Below, one piece after another: positions 9,269 through 18,715 of a stretch of DNA of 64,000 nt (positions are counted from its first letter, which is position 1; each line of letters begins with the position of its first letter). The translations under genes were made by a program, and so were the position numbers. The notes below the pieces were generated by a model, which was not told where the DNA came from, did not search any database, and worked only from the letters and a program-made list of their open reading frames with translations. The DNA is from CAVZGO01 sp963774935 (lineage in GTDB: Bacteria > Chloroflexota > Anaerolineae > Anaerolineales > UBA4823). The stretch is from positions 5,881 through 69,880 of the forward strand of contig CAVZGO010000012.1 in NCBI GenBank assembly GCA_963774935.1. Reading direction: 5' to 3'.

Positions 9269-10033
9269 ATGAGTGATGATAAAGAAACACCTCAAAATGT
9301 AATCGAAATGTATCGCAAGCGCCAGCAATCTGCCCGTCGTGCACCATTACTTTTTGGCGGCGCAGCGGTTTTGCTGGTGTTAGGACTGGTGGCGATTGTC
9401 ATTTGGTTCACAGGATCAAATCGTCCATCTTTCTCCTTGTTCGCATCTGATACACCAACACCGACAAATACTGCAACTGCAACCTTGACACCTACAGCCA
9501 CCAGCACTCCAGAACCAACCCTGGAGCCGAGTGCGACCCCCACAATTACAATAACGCCTACGATTGCGGGTCCATTCGTTTACCAGGTGGCTGAAGGTGA
9601 TAGCTGCTGGAGCATTGCGGTTCAATTCAAGGTGGATTTGCTTCTCTTGATCACGATCAATAATCTGGATCCTTCTTGCCCGATCAAGGTGGGGGATAAG
9701 CTGACCATCCCTGGCGTTGACACTTCTCTACCCACTTCGACGCCACTTCCAGCAAACCTGCCTGCCGGGACGATAATCGAATATCGCGTGCAAAGCGGCG
9801 ATACCCTGGGTTCAATCGCTCTCCAGTTTAATAGCACCGTCGATGCGATCATCAAAGAGAACAAAATCACCGATGCTAATGCTATTCTGGTTGGTACGCT
9901 GCTGAAGATACCGGTGAATATCGTCACACCTGTTCCAACAGCCACATCTACACCACTTGGCGCCATTCTGTTGCCTTCTGCAACAAGCACGACTTCTTTG
10001 TCGCCAACTGCTACAGCAACGCGGGTTCCTTAA
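9269..10033 (+). CDS. membrane-anchored protein with two LysM domains
   Basis: 254 residues: a basic cytoplasmic start, one membrane helix at about residues 27-47, then a low-complexity Thr/Pro/Ala linker of repeated TPT/TAT units, a first LysM (YQVAEGDSCWSIAVQFKV...KVGDKLTIP), a short Pro linker, a second LysM (YRVQSGDTLGSIALQFNS...LVGTLLKIP) and another Thr/Pro tail. LysM modules bind N-acetylglucosamine-containing glycans such as peptidoglycan. The Thr-rich linkers suggest a glycosylated or extended surface stalk. No catalytic domain is present, so it is a wall-binding or scaffolding protein. A strong hairpin directly downstream ends the transcript. Confidence 0.85.
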   Translation: MSDDKETPQNVIEMYRKRQQSARRAPLLFGGAAVLLVLGLVAIVIWFTGSNRPSFSLFASDTPTPTNTATATLTPTATSTPEPTLEPSATPTITITPTIAGPFVYQVAEGDSCWSIAVQFKVDLLLLITINNLDPSCPIKVGDKLTIPGVDTSLPTSTPLPANLPAGTIIEYRVQSGDTLGSIALQFNSTVDAIIKENKITDANAILVGTLLKIPVNIVTPVPTATSTPLGAILLPSATSTTSLSPTATATRVP

Positions 10034-10052
10034 TTTTCTCAATTGGAGCATT

Positions 10053-10081
10053 AATGCGGCAGTCGCAATGACTGCCGCATT
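10053..10081. terminator. bidirectional hairpin terminator
   Basis: A perfect 12-bp stem (AATGCGGCAGTC paired with GACTGCCGCATT) with a 5-nt GCAAT loop, followed by TCTGTTT. It sits between the convergent LysM and CapA genes and can serve both. Confidence 0.8.
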
Positions 10082-10121
10082 TCTGTTTAAACCATGAAGT
10101 TTATCAATCGGGATATCCCCA

Positions 10122-11273
10122 TCATTGGCCTGGAGCGATTGTCTCGCTTGCCTGCTCAATGCGCTGGAGAATTTCTTGTGCTTCATCAGGATCGGCAATA
10201 TGGACGCGGCCATCAGGATCAACATGGGTCGGGATGAGATCATAACCAGCGAAGCGAGTTCCCTCAAAATGGACAAGTAGGATAACTCCTTGCCGGTGGT
10301 CTCTCAGACCCTGGTCGAAAACGAAGTTTCCTAAACCATAAAACACTGGGATCCCTTTGATTTCTTGGATCGCTTGGACGACGTGGGTATGGTTTCCCAC
10401 AACCAGATCAGCGCCAGCATCTACAATTTTATTAGCCAGGCCACGTTGTATCCAGTTGGGAACTGCTACATCCTCCGGCCCCCAATGCGGCATGACGATT
10501 ACAACATCGGCAACTTTGCGCGCTTCGTTTACTGCATTTTTAAGGTTTTCTTCGTTCAAAACGGCGATGCCTGGTGAGTTTTCACTGGCAAAAGCCATTG
10601 CTTCGATCTGCCCTAATGAGACAATTCCAAAGCGAATGCCATTAACCTGAACCACTACTGGTTGCATTGCTTCGTCGTGGTCCTTACCAGCGCCCACAGG
10701 AAGGATGTTCACTCTACGTAGATTATCCAGGGTGTCAAAAAATGCACGGTCTCCACAGTTGGTAAGCCCGCAATTTTTTATATGGTTCGTAGCTACACTC
10801 ATCACATCAAAACCTGCTCGGAAAAGCGCATCAGCATTTTGAGGGCTGCCAACCAGCACATAGGTCGGCTTGCAGCCAGTACGCGGTGCATAATCACTCA
10901 TTGTGGCATTCAGCGTGCCCACTGCCAGATCAGCATCTTGTATGATGGTGCTTACTTCTTCATAAGGATAATCTGGATTGCCATTGGCGTCCAACGCCGC
11001 CTGTACGCAGCGTGCGGGAACGATCACCCCGGTGAAAAGTAAAGTGGTCCTGGGTTCAATGGTTGCAGTAGACGTAATTGTGACTGTTGGAGAGGGGGTA
11101 GGAAAAGGGGTCTCGGTAGGTTCTGGTTGTGGTGTTTTTGTAGCGATCAAGTTTACCGGAGTATTCGTCACCAGGTTTGGGGCATCAATTGGGTCAACTT
11201 GGGTTGGTGTTGCCTGGCAGGCTGCAGCCAGGAACACAATAATCATGACTAGAATGCTGTTCCAGTATCGCAT
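10122..11273 (-). CDS. CapA-family lipoprotein (PGA_cap metallophosphatase fold)
   Basis: 383 residues. The signal peptide ends in the lipobox LAAAC with Cys19, followed by a Thr/Pro linker. The CapA domain includes an early strand TLLFTGVIVPARC (usually GD-x-M/L in the family), VATNHIKNCG, PHWGPED, DLVVGNHTHVVQ and PVFYGLGNFVFDQ, which match the PGA_cap motif set with His and Asn ligands of a calcineurin-like metal site. In Bacillus, CapA works with CapB and CapC in poly-gamma-glutamate export, but stand-alone CapA proteins are common and their role is not settled. No capB or capC is present here. The first metal-binding Asp appears absent in this copy, so activity is uncertain. Confidence 0.82.
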   Translation of the reverse strand: MRYWNSILVMIIVFLAAACQATPTQVDPIDAPNLVTNTPVNLIATKTPQPEPTETPFPTPSPTVTITSTATIEPRTTLLFTGVIVPARCVQAALDANGNPDYPYEEVSTIIQDADLAVGTLNATMSDYAPRTGCKPTYVLVGSPQNADALFRAGFDVMSVATNHIKNCGLTNCGDRAFFDTLDNLRRVNILPVGAGKDHDEAMQPVVVQVNGIRFGIVSLGQIEAMAFASENSPGIAVLNEENLKNAVNEARKVADVVIVMPHWGPEDVAVPNWIQRGLANKIVDAGADLVVGNHTHVVQAIQEIKGIPVFYGLGNFVFDQGLRDHRQGVILLVHFEGTRFAGYDLIPTHVDPDGRVHIADPDEAQEILQRIEQASETIAPGQ

Positions 11274-11290
11274 ACTTCTAAGATATTAAC

Positions 11291-13720
11291 TTAACGATCG
11301 TCCGCTGGAGGAGCGGTAGGGCCATAATCCAGGATTTCGCGAGCGCCTGATCCGGGTTCTGGTGGACCGATAATGCCTTTTTCTTCCATCGTTTCAATCA
11401 GGCGAGCTGCCCGGGTATAGCCAATCCGCAAACGACGCTGGAGCATGGAAATTGAGGCACGACCTTGTCGCCGAGCCAGGTCGATCGCTTCTGCCATCAG
11501 AGGGTCGCCTTCCGGTTCAGGAGCCCCGCTATCCCAAAAAGTCATCTGCTTGAGCGGCACACCACTGGGTAAGGTTTCGATGTTAGCTTCAATAGCAGTT
11601 GGTGCTGGCTGGATCAGACCTGAGAACTGTTGCCAGTAGGCGACCAGGTTTAAAATTTCTGAATCGGAAACATAAACTCCCTGTAATCTCACGGGGGCAG
11701 GGGAATCTGGCGCCTGATAAAGCATATCGCCGCGCCCGAGCAGGGTTTCAGCGCCTGGTTGATCCAAAATTACGCGGCTGTCGACATTTGATGCAACTGC
11801 AAAAGCGATGCGCGCTGGAAAATTCGCTTTGATCAGTCCCGTCACCACATCCACAGAAGGACGTTGTGTGGCGATGACCAGATGAATACCCGTGGCACGC
11901 GCCAATTGCGCCAGGCGGGTGAGCGATCTTTCGGTTTCATCCGGTGCCAGCATCATTAAATCTGCCAGCTCATCTACTATGATGACCAGGAAAGGTAACC
12001 TTGGCTGGCCTCGCGCCGTCATTTTCGAATTGTAATCTTGAATATTCCGGGAGCCTGCTTCTGCCAGTTTGCGGTAGCGCATGTCCATCTCTCGGGTTAC
12101 CCATTGCAATACCGAGACTACGCGTTCTAGCTCTACTACCACCGGGGCTAATAAATGGGGAATCCCATTGTAGCCTGTTAACTCAACCCGCTTCGGATCG
12201 ACCATGATCAAGCGCAGGTCATTGGGTGTGTTGTTTAATAGCAAACAGCTAATGAGTGCATTTACGCAAACCGATTTACCTGACCCCGTTTGTCCGGCAA
12301 TCAGCAAATGAGGCATCCCCGCCAGATCAGCAGCAACAGCATTTCCAGAGACATTTTGGCCAAGCGCAAAGCGGATAGGGCTCTTTAGGCGTTTAAATGC
12401 TTCATTTTCTATCACATCCCTCAATGCGACTGTTGCAATCTCATCATTGGGTACTTCGATTCCCACAAATCCTTTACCTGGGACAGGCGCCTCTACACGG
12501 ATGGTCCTGGCCGATAGCGCTAATGCAAGGTCGTTTGCCAGCGATGCAATTTTTGCCACTCTCACTCGGGTACGACCATTACGCGTCTCTATAAAATCGG
12601 GTTCGACGCCAAATTGGGTGATCGTTGGGCCTCGGTTAATATCAACCACTCTTGCAGGCGCGCCAAATGATGCCAGTGTTTCTTCGATCAACTGGCCGCG
12701 TTTTTGATCATCTTCATCATTCCGAATTGCTGGCACCCCGGCTTCCAGGATATCTTCCATTGGTGGAAGCACCCATGAGGGTATGAAAGGAGAATTGGTA
12801 GATGGGTCTGCAGAAACAAATGGTTGCAATGCGCCTGGTACATAGTCGAGCTCAGAGTGCCCGGGTGGTAACGGAGTAAGCTCAGGATAGGGGGGACCTT
12901 GCTGATAAGCGGTCTCGGCAGAACCGCTTTTTCCTTTTGATTTGCTAAACTTCTGGCGCAGATCATTTATCCGAGCAGATACCCACCTTGCCAGATCCAC
13001 CATGCTGATATCCAGCACCATCGTCAGGCTGATCAGTAACCAGGCAATCAGAGCGATGAAAGTACCGCCAATTCCTAGAATTTTTTCTAGTCCGGCGTAG
13101 GGGAGTGCGCCTAAATATCCGCCGCCCTGGCCCGCTTTGGCGGTATCAAAAATATTTGCTCCTGGCTCGATTATAGCCAACCGTATCCAGTGCAGCCACG
13201 CAAGTATGTTGAAAAAGAGGAAGACAATTCCAGCTGCCCGCTCGAGATTGAAATTCGGTACCCGGTCGAAATTTCTCAGTACCAACCATAGACCGGCTCC
13301 GATCAATACGAATGGCAGAATATATATTCCTCCTCCAACGAGCCAGCGAAAGAATGAAAGTAAGCCGCCAGTCACCTGGCTGTTTTGGCTGGAGAGCAGG
13401 CTAAGTAATACTAGAGCACCAATAAAAATAATAACAATGCCGGTTATGTCTAAACGGCGATTGAGTGTGATGATTGCCTGGTCGCGATCTTGGCTGTCGC
13501 TTTTTTGTTTCTGCTGCGATGATTTGGCAGTGCTGCCAGAAGGCTTTTTTTCTGGTTGCGATTTAGAACGCGAGGAATTCGTCGTCCGGGTGGGGCTCGT
13601 TTTGCGCGTGGATGCCTTGGGCTTGGTTACACTGCTGGTCGATTTCTTTTTTTGCCCAGTGTCTTTGCTGGCGGATTGCTTTGTGCTTTTGGAGTTCGGT
13701 TTCGAGTTTTTTGTAGCCAT
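11291..13720 (-). CDS. ftsK: DNA translocase FtsK/SpoIIIE
   Basis: 809 residues from the ATG at 13720. An in-frame ATG at 13744 lies only about 14 bases from a TATAAT on the same strand, leaving almost no leader, so the inner start is preferred. An 85-residue Lys/Ser/Thr-rich cytoplasmic head is followed by four membrane helices, a Pro-rich linker, the FtsK alpha/beta motor with Walker A GQTGSGKS at about 476-483, Walker B LVIIVDELADLMML, and a C-terminal winged-helix gamma domain (SISMLQRRLRIGYTRAARLIE) that reads KOPS-type sequences. It pumps chromosomal DNA through the division septum to resolve dimers. It is divergent from RNase Z. Confidence 0.93.
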   Translation of the reverse strand: MATKNSKPNSKSTKQSASKDTGQKKKSTSSVTKPKASTRKTSPTRTTNSSRSKSQPEKKPSGSTAKSSQQKQKSDSQDRDQAIITLNRRLDITGIVIIFIGALVLLSLLSSQNSQVTGGLLSFFRWLVGGGIYILPFVLIGAGLWLVLRNFDRVPNFNLERAAGIVFLFFNILAWLHWIRLAIIEPGANIFDTAKAGQGGGYLGALPYAGLEKILGIGGTFIALIAWLLISLTMVLDISMVDLARWVSARINDLRQKFSKSKGKSGSAETAYQQGPPYPELTPLPPGHSELDYVPGALQPFVSADPSTNSPFIPSWVLPPMEDILEAGVPAIRNDEDDQKRGQLIEETLASFGAPARVVDINRGPTITQFGVEPDFIETRNGRTRVRVAKIASLANDLALALSARTIRVEAPVPGKGFVGIEVPNDEIATVALRDVIENEAFKRLKSPIRFALGQNVSGNAVAADLAGMPHLLIAGQTGSGKSVCVNALISCLLLNNTPNDLRLIMVDPKRVELTGYNGIPHLLAPVVVELERVVSVLQWVTREMDMRYRKLAEAGSRNIQDYNSKMTARGQPRLPFLVIIVDELADLMMLAPDETERSLTRLAQLARATGIHLVIATQRPSVDVVTGLIKANFPARIAFAVASNVDSRVILDQPGAETLLGRGDMLYQAPDSPAPVRLQGVYVSDSEILNLVAYWQQFSGLIQPAPTAIEANIETLPSGVPLKQMTFWDSGAPEPEGDPLMAEAIDLARRQGRASISMLQRRLRIGYTRAARLIETMEEKGIIGPPEPGSGAREILDYGPTAPPADDR

Positions 13721-13822
13721 TAGCTCATCTTCAGGGGCAGGCATACCGCCGCTGAGGGATTATAGCAGATATTTGCGGTACAATACGGGCAGTCCGGCAT
13801 CTTCCAATTATCAGAGGTTCTA

Positions 13823-14772
13823 TTGTTTGAGATTATTTTACTGGGCACCTCCGCCTCAGCTCCCTCCGTCTATCGCGGTCTCTCTGCACAAGTCGTTATC
13901 CACGATGAGCATCGGTTCTTAATCGATTGTGGCGAAGGGACCCAACGCCAAATTATGCAATCAGGCTTGGGCTTTAAACGCATGAACCGGATCCTGATCA
14001 CTCATGGTCATCTAGATCATATCCTGGGTCTGGCAGGTTTGCTTTCTACATTTTTACGTTGGGAAGCGATCGATGATCTGCAAATATTTGCGGGTAAGTG
14101 GGCTCTCGAGCGCATTCAAGACTTGTTGTTCGGTGTTGTTTTGCGAGGTGCGCGCCCTCCCATGGATATCCAATTTCATGAAGTTTCAGCGGGTGTCATT
14201 ATCCAGGAAGAGGATTTCTCGGTTTCAGCTTTTCCGGTCTTTCATCGAGGACAGGATTGCTTTGGCTACTTGTTTGAGGAAAAAATCGCCGTCCATTTCT
14301 TCCGGAGCTGGCAGATGCGTTAGGAGTTCCACCGGGTCCGGAAAGGAGATTGCTGGTAAAGGGATTTCCGGTCACACTGGCAGATGGTCGAGTGATTCAA
14401 CCCGATCAGGTATTAGGGGAGGAACGAGTAGGCACTCGTCTTGTGCATGTTGGCGATGTTGGTCGTATTGATGACCTGGTATCTGTCTGCTCGAAAGCCG
14501 ACCTGTTGGTGATCGAGGCGACTTACCTTGAGGAAGAAGTGGAAATGGCACTGCAATTTGCTCACCTGACAGCCCAGAAAGCTGCACAGTTAGCAATTCA
14601 GGCGCAGGTGAAGAATTTGATATTAACTCACATCTCTCGGCGTTATCGGGAACGAGATGTCATTGCAGAGGCTCGGGCGATTTTCCCCGAAGCGATTGTC
14701 GCGCGCGATTTTGACTCGTTTCAAGTCAAACGAGGTGAGTTGGTCCGAGTGGGTTTATCCGATCAAGCTTAG
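13823..14772 (+). CDS. rnz: ribonuclease Z, frameshifted at an A-run near 14280
   Basis: tRNA 3'-end processing endonuclease of the metallo-beta-lactamase fold. The frame starts at TTG 13823 (AGAGG five bases upstream) with FEIILLGTSASAPSVYR and carries the zinc motif THGHLDHILG (residues about 60-69). At the six-A run beginning near 14279 the frame runs into TAG at 14321-14323. Adding one A restores PFLPELADALGVPPGPERR, then the second half (annotatable from 14350) with HVGDVGR, EATYLEEE and ILTHISRRY, which supply the remaining zinc and phosphate ligands. Together they give about 316 residues, the usual family length, so one A is missing here either in the cell or in the read. It overlaps a small convergent gene by 18 bases. 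Confidence 0.85.
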
Positions 14773-14982
14773 GATCATTGAGGATGCTACTCCCAATAGG
14801 AATAACCCTCCAGCAGTTGCCAACCACACCTGGTGATTTTTTCGATTGAGAACTGAGAGCAATGGGCTATTTTGTCGCTGCGCTTCCCAGCTCGCATAAC
14901 TGAAGACTGCCAGGGCTAAGGAAGCCCCCAAAATCCATAAAGAATTGGTGAATACTCCAATCCAATCGATCATGCTGCTCAC
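14755..14982 (-). CDS. small two-helix membrane protein
   Basis: 75 residues starting at GTG 14982, 21 bases after the end of the molybdopterin oxidoreductase gene on the same strand. Two clear hydrophobic helices (SLWILGASLALAVFSYAS and VWLATAGGLFLLGVASSMIL) flank a polar loop. No family is recognised. The position directly after a YedY/sulfite-oxidase-like gene suggests a membrane partner, but this is only positional. Its 3' end overlaps the rnz 3' end by 18 bases on the opposite strand. It is short and has a weak ribosome site, so coding status is probable, not certain. Confidence 0.55.
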   Translation of the reverse strand: MSSMIDWIGVFTNSLWILGASLALAVFSYASWEAQRQNSPLLSVLNRKNHQVWLATAGGLFLLGVASSMILSLIG

Positions 14983-15003
14983 ATTGCGACGCGCTATTCC
15001 ATC

Positions 15004-15642
15004 TTACGCGAAACGTTCTTCTTCCCACACATCAGCCCGGTTGTGGTAACCCGCCTGCTCCCAGAAACCCAGTCGATCCAGTGACATAAACTCCAGTCCG
15101 CGCAGCCATTTCGCCCCTTTCCAGAAGTAGGGTACAGTCAGATCGCTGCGACCTGGAATGTTGCCAATCACGCCTCGAAGCGGATAGCCATGGTCTGGGG
15201 TAATCGGTTCGCCGTTGAAATGAGTCGCAAGCAAAAAGTTATCCTGGAGCATTACTTCGACCGGTAAGTTTACAGTGAAGCCATATTCTGCGTGCTGGAG
15301 CACAAACTTAGCGCTGGGGAGCGGTGTAATTAATTTTTGCTCAATTAACTGGCGCACGGAGACGCCTTCCCATGTGGTGTCGAATTTACTCCAGCGTGTC
15401 ACACAATGAATATCCATCGAAATTTTCGTGCGCGGCAACTGTTGAAATTCTGCCCATGTCCAGACTACCGGCTCCAGCACTTCTCCCCAGACGCGAAAAT
15501 CCCAGGTCGTTGGGCTGAATGGTGGCACTGGTCCATAATGCAGCACCGGAAATTTCTGAGTCAGTGCCTGCCCGGGAGGCAGGCGGCCCTCATTTGAGTA
15601 ACGCGCTTCATCTTCACATCGACGAAATATACTGTTAAACAT
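15004..15642 (-). CDS. molybdopterin-dependent oxidoreductase (YedY/sulfite oxidase-like)
   Basis: 212 residues from ATG 15642, five bases after GGAGG; a TTG further up is less likely. The oxidoreductase molybdopterin domain is seen as FPVLHYGPVPPFSPTTWDFRVWG, then the hallmark MDIHCVTRWSKFDTTWEG in which the Cys is the molybdenum ligand, then DHGYPLRGVIGNIPG near the cofactor phosphate. It lacks the dimerisation domain of animal sulfite oxidase. There is no Tat twin-arginine signal, so it may be cytoplasmic or exported with a partner. Bacterial homologues reduce or oxidise sulfur or methionine-sulfoxide compounds; the substrate here is open. It is followed by a two-helix membrane protein. 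Confidence 0.85.
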   Translation of the reverse strand: MFNSIFRRCEDEARYSNEGRLPPGQALTQKFPVLHYGPVPPFSPTTWDFRVWGEVLEPVVWTWAEFQQLPRTKISMDIHCVTRWSKFDTTWEGVSVRQLIEQKLITPLPSAKFVLQHAEYGFTVNLPVEVMLQDNFLLATHFNGEPITPDHGYPLRGVIGNIPGRSDLTVPYFWKGAKWLRGLEFMSLDRLGFWEQAGYHNRADVWEEERFA

Positions 15643-15728
15643 CATTGCCTCCAATCAGATAAATTATATCAACAACGCTGGGCACGTCAAATCAAGTAGA
15701 ATCATCTTTTGGTAGAATTGGTATCAGT

Positions 15729-16757
15729 ATGGAACTAGAACTACCGCGGGTATCGGTGCTGCTTCCCTGCTTCAATGCGGAAGAAATGCTTGAAGAAGCA
15801 TTAAAATCTATCTCTTCACAGACTTTGACTGATTTTGAAGTCGTGATAATCAATGATGGCTGTACGGATACATCCCTCGATATCATAAATTGTTGGACTG
15901 ATAATGACCCTCGTTTCAAAGTCTTCACCCAACCGCATCTCGGCATTGTAACAGCATTAAACCACGGACTAACTCATTGCTCTGCTCCTTATATCGCGCG
16001 CATGGATAGTGATGATCGTTGCTATCCAGAGCGACTTGCTCGTCAGGCTGCGTATCTGGATTCTCATCCTCAGGTTGCTCTGGTAAGTTGTCAGGTGGCT
16101 GGGTTTCCCTGTGAGCAGGTACGACCAGGATTCCAGATTTACGTGGACTGGCAAAATGGGCTGATTGAAGATAGCGCCATCCGCCGCGAGCTGTTTGTCG
16201 AGAGCCCATTTGTGCATCCAAGTGTGATGTACCGTAGAAATCTGGTACAGGCATTGGGAGGGTATCAGGATCATGGCTGGCCAGAAGATTACGATCTTTG
16301 GCTTCGTATGTACCTGGCAGGAGCGAGCTTTGCCCGCATACCAGAGATATTATTGGACTGGCGTGAGCACCCTGAACGGTTGACTCGCACAGATACACGT
16401 TATTCGGTAGAAAATTTCATCCGCGCCAAAGTCAATTATCTGGTGCAAGGCCCGCTTGTGGATCGCGGCGCTGTTATTATTTGGGGGGCGGGGATGGCGG
16501 GTAAGCGTTTGAGTAAACATTTACAACGCGAAGGTGCACCGTTGGTTGGTTTCATCGATGTAGATCCGGATAAGATAGGGGGCAAGCGCCATGGATTACC
16601 CATTGCAGCTGCAGATCAACTGCTTAAATGGTGGTCCACCCTGCCAGCCCCTGTATTACTGGTGGCAGTCAGAGCTCGCGGCGCTCGGGAAATTATCCGC
16701 AAGCAGTTAAACCAGCGTAACCTGGTCGAAGGGCGAGACTGGTGGAGCGTAGCTTGA
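15729..16757 (+). CDS. family 2 glycosyltransferase with C-terminal nucleotide-binding-like domain
   Basis: 342 residues. The N-terminal GT-A domain has PRVSVLLPCFNAEEMLEEAL, VVIINDGCTDTS (nucleotide-sugar binding), ARMDSDDR (the DXD metal motif) and WPEDYDLWLRMYLAGA (acceptor/catalytic base region). From about residue 245 a second module starts with GAVIIWGAGMAGKRLSKHL, a Rossmann-like GxGxxG strand similar to the sugar-O-acyltransferase or CoA-binding N-domain. It probably adds a sugar in surface polysaccharide assembly. It overlaps the next glycosyltransferase by 16 bases, so the two form an operon. Confidence 0.85.
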   Translation: MELELPRVSVLLPCFNAEEMLEEALKSISSQTLTDFEVVIINDGCTDTSLDIINCWTDNDPRFKVFTQPHLGIVTALNHGLTHCSAPYIARMDSDDRCYPERLARQAAYLDSHPQVALVSCQVAGFPCEQVRPGFQIYVDWQNGLIEDSAIRRELFVESPFVHPSVMYRRNLVQALGGYQDHGWPEDYDLWLRMYLAGASFARIPEILLDWREHPERLTRTDTRYSVENFIRAKVNYLVQGPLVDRGAVIIWGAGMAGKRLSKHLQREGAPLVGFIDVDPDKIGGKRHGLPIAAADQLLKWWSTLPAPVLLVAVRARGAREIIRKQLNQRNLVEGRDWWSVA

Positions 16758-17863
16758 TTATTTTTGATGGCTGGTCTCTTGTGCATCACCCAAATAGCCC
16801 TGCCGCTCTGCACCTCTTAACGCTTCTTGAGTACCATCCTCCAGAATTCCCAGCTCTGGTCGCTTTGCCTGGCGAGCCTTTCGAAGCATTACCATCCAGA
16901 TTTTCTTCCGAAATAATCCCTGCTGCATCAGGTGAGCATGATCTTTCGGTATGGGAAACGCGCCTTTTACCTGAGCTTGCTAGAAGGATGGGTGCAGGTT
17001 TTATTCACCTGGCCTCGTTGAAATCGGGAAGACGTACCTACATGAGGTCGATTGTCAGTCCAAGCAGCTATGATGAGTTTAGTCCACAGGTTCATGATGG
17101 TGGATTCGTGAGCTCTGGTGGTTGGCTTGAACGCTTGCGCGATGCTTACTCATATAAAAGAAGCGGTATAAAAGGAATTTTTTGGCCGGAAGAGCTGCCT
17201 TCACCTAATACACGTTTCCCAATCATTAGGTTGCCTATCATCTCGCCGTCGTTACTCGATAGAAACGATTTGGAACTTCAACAGAATGAAATTCCGATAA
17301 AGGATTTACCGGAAACCTACATCCTTTGCCATGCTCCTTTTTCGCATCAGGAGTTGCTGACGCTGATTCAAGCATGGTCCTGGGCGGTTGGCTCGGTTGG
17401 GTATGAATATCCTTTACTGGTCGCGGGTCTGGATTTATTGGCCCAACAAGCATTGCTTACCCTGGCAAAAGAGTATAAGCTGGATGGCACAATTCGCAAC
17501 ATGCCCTTGCTGTCCAGGCGCCAATTGGCCCAAATTTATCAAGGTTGCAGTGCTCTGTTCCACCCTGCAGAAATATCGCCATGGGGGAGCCCAGTACATC
17601 TGGCTTTAGCATTTGGAAAACCTATCGTCGGATTAGAAATGCCGAGAATAGATGCACTGGTCGGTCCAGCAGCTTATCTGATCCCAGACGCCCCGAAGTA
17701 TCAGCCGCTCAATCGCTCATTAGGTGCAGCGATAGTTTCGGTTATTGTAGATGAAGAATTATCTACCAGCCTGGTTCAGGTAGCCCAAAAGCGAGCTGCA
17801 ATATTTCAGTCTGAACAATTTTCCGCAGCAATATCCGCTGTATATATGCAGTTATTGGCTTAA
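16742..17863 (+). CDS. GT-B type glycosyltransferase (group 1)
   Basis: 373 residues, start inside the preceding gene. The fold is recognisable at its C-terminal half: MPLLSRRQLAQIYQGCSALFHPAEISPWGSPVHLALAFGKPIVG, which is the GT4-like motif of a donor-binding helix ending in a Gly-Lys-Pro turn. The N-terminal half is divergent and has no obvious export signal. Substrate and linkage cannot be read from sequence. Coupling with the GT2 gene suggests two successive sugar transfers in one cell-surface glycan. It converges with the LysM/SdrD-B-like gene, the two 3' ends overlapping by four bases. Confidence 0.78.
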   Translation: MERSLIIFDGWSLVHHPNSPAALHLLTLLEYHPPEFPALVALPGEPFEALPSRFSSEIIPAASGEHDLSVWETRLLPELARRMGAGFIHLASLKSGRRTYMRSIVSPSSYDEFSPQVHDGGFVSSGGWLERLRDAYSYKRSGIKGIFWPEELPSPNTRFPIIRLPIISPSLLDRNDLELQQNEIPIKDLPETYILCHAPFSHQELLTLIQAWSWAVGSVGYEYPLLVAGLDLLAQQALLTLAKEYKLDGTIRNMPLLSRRQLAQIYQGCSALFHPAEISPWGSPVHLALAFGKPIVGLEMPRIDALVGPAAYLIPDAPKYQPLNRSLGAAIVSVIVDEELSTSLVQVAQKRAAIFQSEQFSAAISAVYMQLLA

Positions 17864-18673
17864 CGAGTTCTTATGAGCCCGCTGGCATAAATCACCAGCC
17901 CAATTCCGATGAGCAAGAGTGGTATACCGATAAACAGCCATAATGGTGAACGCTGTCCGCCCTCAGGGATTGTTTGCGATTCGGCAATCGTTTGAGAGTT
18001 AGCTTGAGCGCCAAAATCAATATACGATTGGTCGCCGGCGCGCAGTAAGATTGTGTAACTGCTGGTGGTGGTTGGGTTATATCCTACCGGAACTGCCACA
18101 CTGATGCTGTACTCGCCTTCTGGCAGGTCAGGAAAACATTTGTGTTCCAGGCTGTCATCGGTATCAGCCGTCAGTGAGACCGAACCGGCACGATTATTTA
18201 AGCTGATTGCGCCTCCGGGGATCGAAGGCTCTTCTTCCTGGCGAAGCGAATCACCATTGGCATCATTGAATAGAATAACGCACAGCGTACCCACACCGGG
18301 TTTGGGAGATGGCGTAGGCAATATTGTTGTGGGCGTCGGTGAAGGACCAATGGTTGGGGTAACATCTGCTGCTGGTCCCGCCAGCCCAATCACCAGCTTT
18401 TGCCCGACGATGATATTGTCATCTGGCAAATTGTTGAGGGTCCGGAGCTCATCTACGCTGACTCCCGTAATCAATGATATGCTGAGAAGGGTGTCGTTGG
18501 CGCGCACTACCCAGATAATTTTTCCGTCTGGGCCGGGAGTGGGTGTAAAAATGGCGACCTGACCCTGAGGAGCTGCGGACGCAGACGGTTGCCAGAATCC
18601 ACTCAAGGTGAAATACCAGTATAGTTAGAATGATTACAGTAGCAAGTGCGAAAGTTCTATTCTTTTTATTCAT
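17860..18673 (-). CDS. LysM plus SdrD-B-like surface protein, frameshifted near 18600
   Basis: The start codon at 18673 opens a signal-anchor (MNKKNRTFALATVIILTIL) that after about 24 codons leaves frame. Removing one C from a CACCTT context gives VFHLSGFWQPSASAAP and joins the long frame 18606-17860. That frame has a LysM (WVVRANDTLLSISLITGV...IVGQKLVI), a Thr/Pro linker, an SdrD-B/Cna-B-like module (CVILFNDANGDSLRQEEEP...YSISVAVPVGYNPTT) and a C-terminal membrane helix with a basic tail. Without the signal segment the long frame has no export signal, which supports a single original gene. Likely role: a wall-spanning surface protein. Confidence 0.72.
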
Positions 18674-18715
18674 AGCATCTTGATTATACCGGTTATTTTA
18701 TAAGCTAAATATTCC

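Noticed and set aside
14260..14330. Programmed ribosomal frameshift in rnz
   Set aside because: No slippery heptamer with a downstream pseudoknot was recognised, and the family is not known to use recoding.
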